Shown: in pieces, positions 31,281-33,115 of the stretch
Numbering within the stretch: the stretch's first letter is position 1
Layout of the letters: every line of letters starts with the position of its first letter
Assembly (NCBI GenBank): GCA_937121175.1
Contig: CAKZKD010000032.1
Coordinates: forward strand, 1-33,115
Source: an uncultured Flavobacteriales bacterium
Lineage (GTDB): Bacteria; Bacteroidota; Bacteroidia; Flavobacteriales_G; Salibacteraceae
Length of the DNA stretch: 33,115 nt
Reading direction: 5' to 3'
Position numbers and translations under genes: made by a program
The notes under the pieces: generated by a model
The model's input: only the letters and a program-made list of their open reading frames with translations
Databases searched by the model: none
What the model was told of the DNA's origin: nothing

Positions 31281-31312
31281 ATTGACAACCACTTAGACCC
31301 AAAATAGCTTTG
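31281..31312 (+). promoter_or_regulatory. Bacteroidota-type promoter
   Basis: TTG at 31282-31284 is followed after 20 nt by TAGCTTTG (31305-31312), an exact TAnnTTTG match followed by C. It ends 17 nt before the ATG at 31330, leaving a leader of about 11 nt. The element is identical to the one at 18639-18646. Confidence 0.65.
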
Positions 31313-31329
31313 CTTCAAAATAAAACACT

Positions 31330-32403
31330 ATGAAAAATCTATTTAAATTATCACTCGCATTACTGCCAATGTTTGCAGTTGCCCAGACACCATTTGCCGA
31401 AAAAAACGCAGATGTAGAATCTTCTTTAAAGAAAATCAGATATGATTTTCCCAAAGAAAAAATTAATAAGAAAAACGGCGCTGGTTACAGCCTAAGGCCT
31501 GAATTACTAGCAAAGCCTATCAAAAAAATTGCATTAATAACCTACTTCATTGAAGATGTTGGTATGAGTAAGGAAAATGAAATCGTAAACATTGCTAAGG
31601 CATGGCGTACCTCCGATGCATTAGCACAAGTCATTAGCAACAAATTCTACGATTCTTCTATCACCGCGTTAAAATCCACATTTGGAGAGTCGGGCATGGA
31701 GCTCCTTACTCCAGCTGAATACCTGAACACTGAAGAGAAAATGGAGTATTACAAAATGATGCGCGTACGCCATTCTATACTCAAAAAACAAAAAACCATG
31801 GGCGCTTCGGCATCTGTATCATCAAAGTCTTCTATGCCAGTTGGAGGAGGTTGGGTGCAAACAACTACTACCACCACTTCTGCCAGTGTTTCAAGAATAC
31901 GAGTTACCCCACAAGGTAAAGGATATAAACCTTTGTTCTTTTTAAATGAAGCCCCATATACCAAAAAATATAAAGGTGACCCTAAACCGATGTCATTTCC
32001 TGTAATTGGATTGTATGATAAAAAACAGGCACAACACCTAGGCGTAGAAATGGCTGAAAAATTTGATGTTGATGCAGTGCTAGCAGTTTATATCGTGATA
32101 AACAAGATGCACAAGAAAAAAGAAATCTATGCAGTAAGAAGCATTACAGGTTATATGTGGGGACCAAACCCAATTCAGAGAGAAGAAGGTAAAAAAGGCA
32201 TTCTGTATTGTAGAGGATTAATGTTTTGCGGTGCAAGAGGGTTTTACGGAAAAGGTTTAATAATTAAACATCACAAAAAACACCCAGAATTGAGTTTTGA
32301 TGGCACATCTAATGCTATGAAGGCACTCGCGTATCGCATGACAAATTACCTTACCACAGGTAAACGTAAAATGACAATTCTTGACGAAGAATCTGAAGAG
32401 TAA
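31330..32403 (+). CDS. Secreted protein of unknown function
   Basis: The product has 357 residues with a signal peptide at 1-18 (MKNLFKLSLALLPMFAVA). After a charged linker, the segment IKKIALITYFIEDVG (about 59-73) starts an alpha/beta domain; a later strand, FDVDAVLAVYIVI, and the repeated strand-helix order recall CsgG/TolB-N-like folds, but the resemblance is too weak to assign. A Ser/Thr-rich insert with six consecutive Thr (WVQTTTTTTSASVS) sits mid-protein. Two Cys close together (LYCRGLMFCGARG) may pair. There is no T9SS sorting domain and no lipobox, so it is probably periplasmic. It has its own good promoter and stands alone. The ATG at 31330 is fixed by the signal peptide and the promoter distance. 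Confidence 0.8.
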   Translation: MKNLFKLSLALLPMFAVAQTPFAEKNADVESSLKKIRYDFPKEKINKKNGAGYSLRPELLAKPIKKIALITYFIEDVGMSKENEIVNIAKAWRTSDALAQVISNKFYDSSITALKSTFGESGMELLTPAEYLNTEEKMEYYKMMRVRHSILKKQKTMGASASVSSKSSMPVGGGWVQTTTTTTSASVSRIRVTPQGKGYKPLFFLNEAPYTKKYKGDPKPMSFPVIGLYDKKQAQHLGVEMAEKFDVDAVLAVYIVINKMHKKKEIYAVRSITGYMWGPNPIQREEGKKGILYCRGLMFCGARGFYGKGLIIKHHKKHPELSFDGTSNAMKALAYRMTNYLTTGKRKMTILDEESEE

Positions 32404-32741
32404 TATCTAGTTAAAAAACCAAACCATGAGCGAATTAACTTAGCCAACTTGTTCTTCTTTTCTTGAATCACTGAATAAAATCTTAGTGTTTTCCCCGTGC
32501 GAATAATGATTGTTTTGTTTTCGCGCGGGGTTAAATTCTGAGTTTCATCTACAATAAATCAAACATTTAGGAGGCTGCGCCTCTCAGGTATGCCAAATGC
32601 GTAACCACAAGTTTTTCTTGATCCACCATATCCCCCCAACTTTCTATAAGCCTTTACGGTTTCTTTAAACTGATTTTAATTGAAGGAGGGTTGTTTTTTA
32701 ACTTGTTCTAGGAGTGTGAAATTTATAGCCGGCGATTAACT
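32404..32741. other. 338-bp intergenic region without a convincing gene
   Basis: The region lies between two convergent genes. It contains the GC-rich imperfect hairpin at 32493-32530 and a short inverted repeat GAGGC-TGC-GCCTC near 32571-32583. On the minus strand an open stretch of roughly 35 codons crosses the second repeat, but it has no plausible start, promoter or recognisable product. No standard intrinsic terminator for either flanking gene is obvious. Confidence 0.6.
32493..32530. other. GC-rich imperfect hairpin
   Basis: CCCCGTGCGA (32493-32502) pairs with TCGCGCGGGG (32521-32530) across a 19-nt loop, with one G-U wobble if transcribed on the plus strand. T-runs occur inside the loop and before the stem but not after it, so it is not a typical terminator. 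It is the GC-richest spot in this gap and could be a read-through barrier or a structured RNA element. Confidence 0.45.
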
Positions 32742-33115
32742 TTATTGAACGGTGAAACTACCTTGCTTTAGAATCTTTCCAGACGACAGAACTCTGATAA
32801 AATAAAGTCCTTTATTCAAGTGTCTTAAATTAAGTTGAAACCTATCGACCCATGTCGTTTTTTCCACACAAATCTTACCTGAACTGTTTATTATTTGGAT
32901 TTCCCTTTTTTCTGACCCTTTTACATCTAAATCAATTGAAATATAGCCTTTGGTAGGGTTTGGATAAACTATTAAAGAATTTATTGCCTCTTTTTGCTCA
33001 CCAATTGATATTGGATTTACATTAACATAATACGCTGGAGGAGCTGATATTTGGCAACCAGTAGAATCTGTAAGTGTTAAAAAGTACGCAACTGAAGTGT
33101 CTGGTTTTGCCCAAA
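32742..33115 (-). CDS. T9SS-sorted secreted protein, C-terminal fragment
   Basis: On the minus strand an open frame enters from the right edge and ends with TAA at 32742-32744. It gives 123 visible residues with no start codon needed inside the window; the N-terminus lies beyond 33115. The first ~45 residues (WAKPDTSVAYFLTLTDSTGCQ and on) look like the end of a PKD/Ig-like domain, in which such a W...T..Y.L...D..GC pattern is common. The last ~75 residues form a type A T9SS sorting domain: LIVYPNPTKGYISIDL, IINSSGKIC, LNKGLYFIRVLS, KQGSFTVQ. It is therefore predicted to be surface-exposed or secreted. The functional part of the protein is not visible. Confidence 0.88.
   Translation of the reverse strand, partial: WAKPDTSVAYFLTLTDSTGCQISAPPAYYVNVNPISIGEQKEAINSLIVYPNPTKGYISIDLDVKGSEKREIQIINSSGKICVEKTTWVDRFQLNLRHLNKGLYFIRVLSSGKILKQGSFTVQ

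Noticed and set aside
32571-32700. Minus-strand open stretch of about 35 codons as a small gene or gene remnant
   Set aside because: No start codon or promoter at a fitting distance and no recognisable sequence; too short to support a coding call.

Overview
The window looks like a chromosomal segment of a Bacteroidota bacterium, most likely a Flavobacteriia-type lineage. Four lines of evidence agree: four proteins carry type IX secretion system (T9SS) C-terminal sorting domains; promoters fit the Bacteroidota consensus (TTG/TTTG, about 19-21 nt, TAnnTTTG); leaders are very short and mostly lack Shine-Dalgarno sequences; and the DNA is AT-rich throughout. I see no rRNA, tRNA, CRISPR array, insertion sequence or phage gene. 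Species-level placement is not possible from sequence reading alone.

Layout. (1) 1-2702, + strand: the 3' part of a PIG-L-type deacetylase gene, an overlapping 38-codon membrane peptide and a sodium:solute symporter, all translationally coupled. (2) 2699-6200: a YeiH-type transporter (-), a fatty-acid desaturase (+) with a good promoter, an SD-like AGGAG and a bidirectional terminator, and an MFS efflux-type transporter (-). (3) 6263-18460, - strand: one intact 4,065-codon gene for a giant secreted protein made of 21 Kre9/KNH-like Ig-fold domains, then about 27 two-cysteine Ig-like domains, then a T9SS sorting domain. It fills 37% of the window. (4) 18664-22756: two secreted proteins of unknown function (one strongly coiled-coil), a small T9SS cargo protein with a polyglycine hinge, and a DEAD-box helicase. 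(5) 22767-26630, - strand: probable operon of DNA topoisomerase III, an AraC-type regulator and a YheT-type hydrolase. (6) 26809-31169: a PAS protein ending in a histidine-kinase dimerisation domain with no ATPase domain, a T9SS cargo protein, and a two-gene operon of a HEPN-like protein and an ABC-F ATPase. (7) 31330-33115: a secreted protein of unknown function, a 338-bp gene-poor gap with an imperfect hairpin, and the C-terminal end of another T9SS cargo protein that runs off the window.

How the parts relate. The dominant theme is the cell surface: the giant adhesin-like protein, three further T9SS substrates and three signal-peptide proteins of unknown function. The remaining genes are membrane transport, lipid desaturation and nucleic-acid housekeeping. 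The most interesting items are the A-B-C domain grammar of the giant protein with its type-specific cysteine and Asp-box patterns, the 38-aa peptide locked between deacetylase and symporter, the HEPN-like partner of the ABC-F ATPase, and the kinase-like protein that stops after its phospho-acceptor helix.
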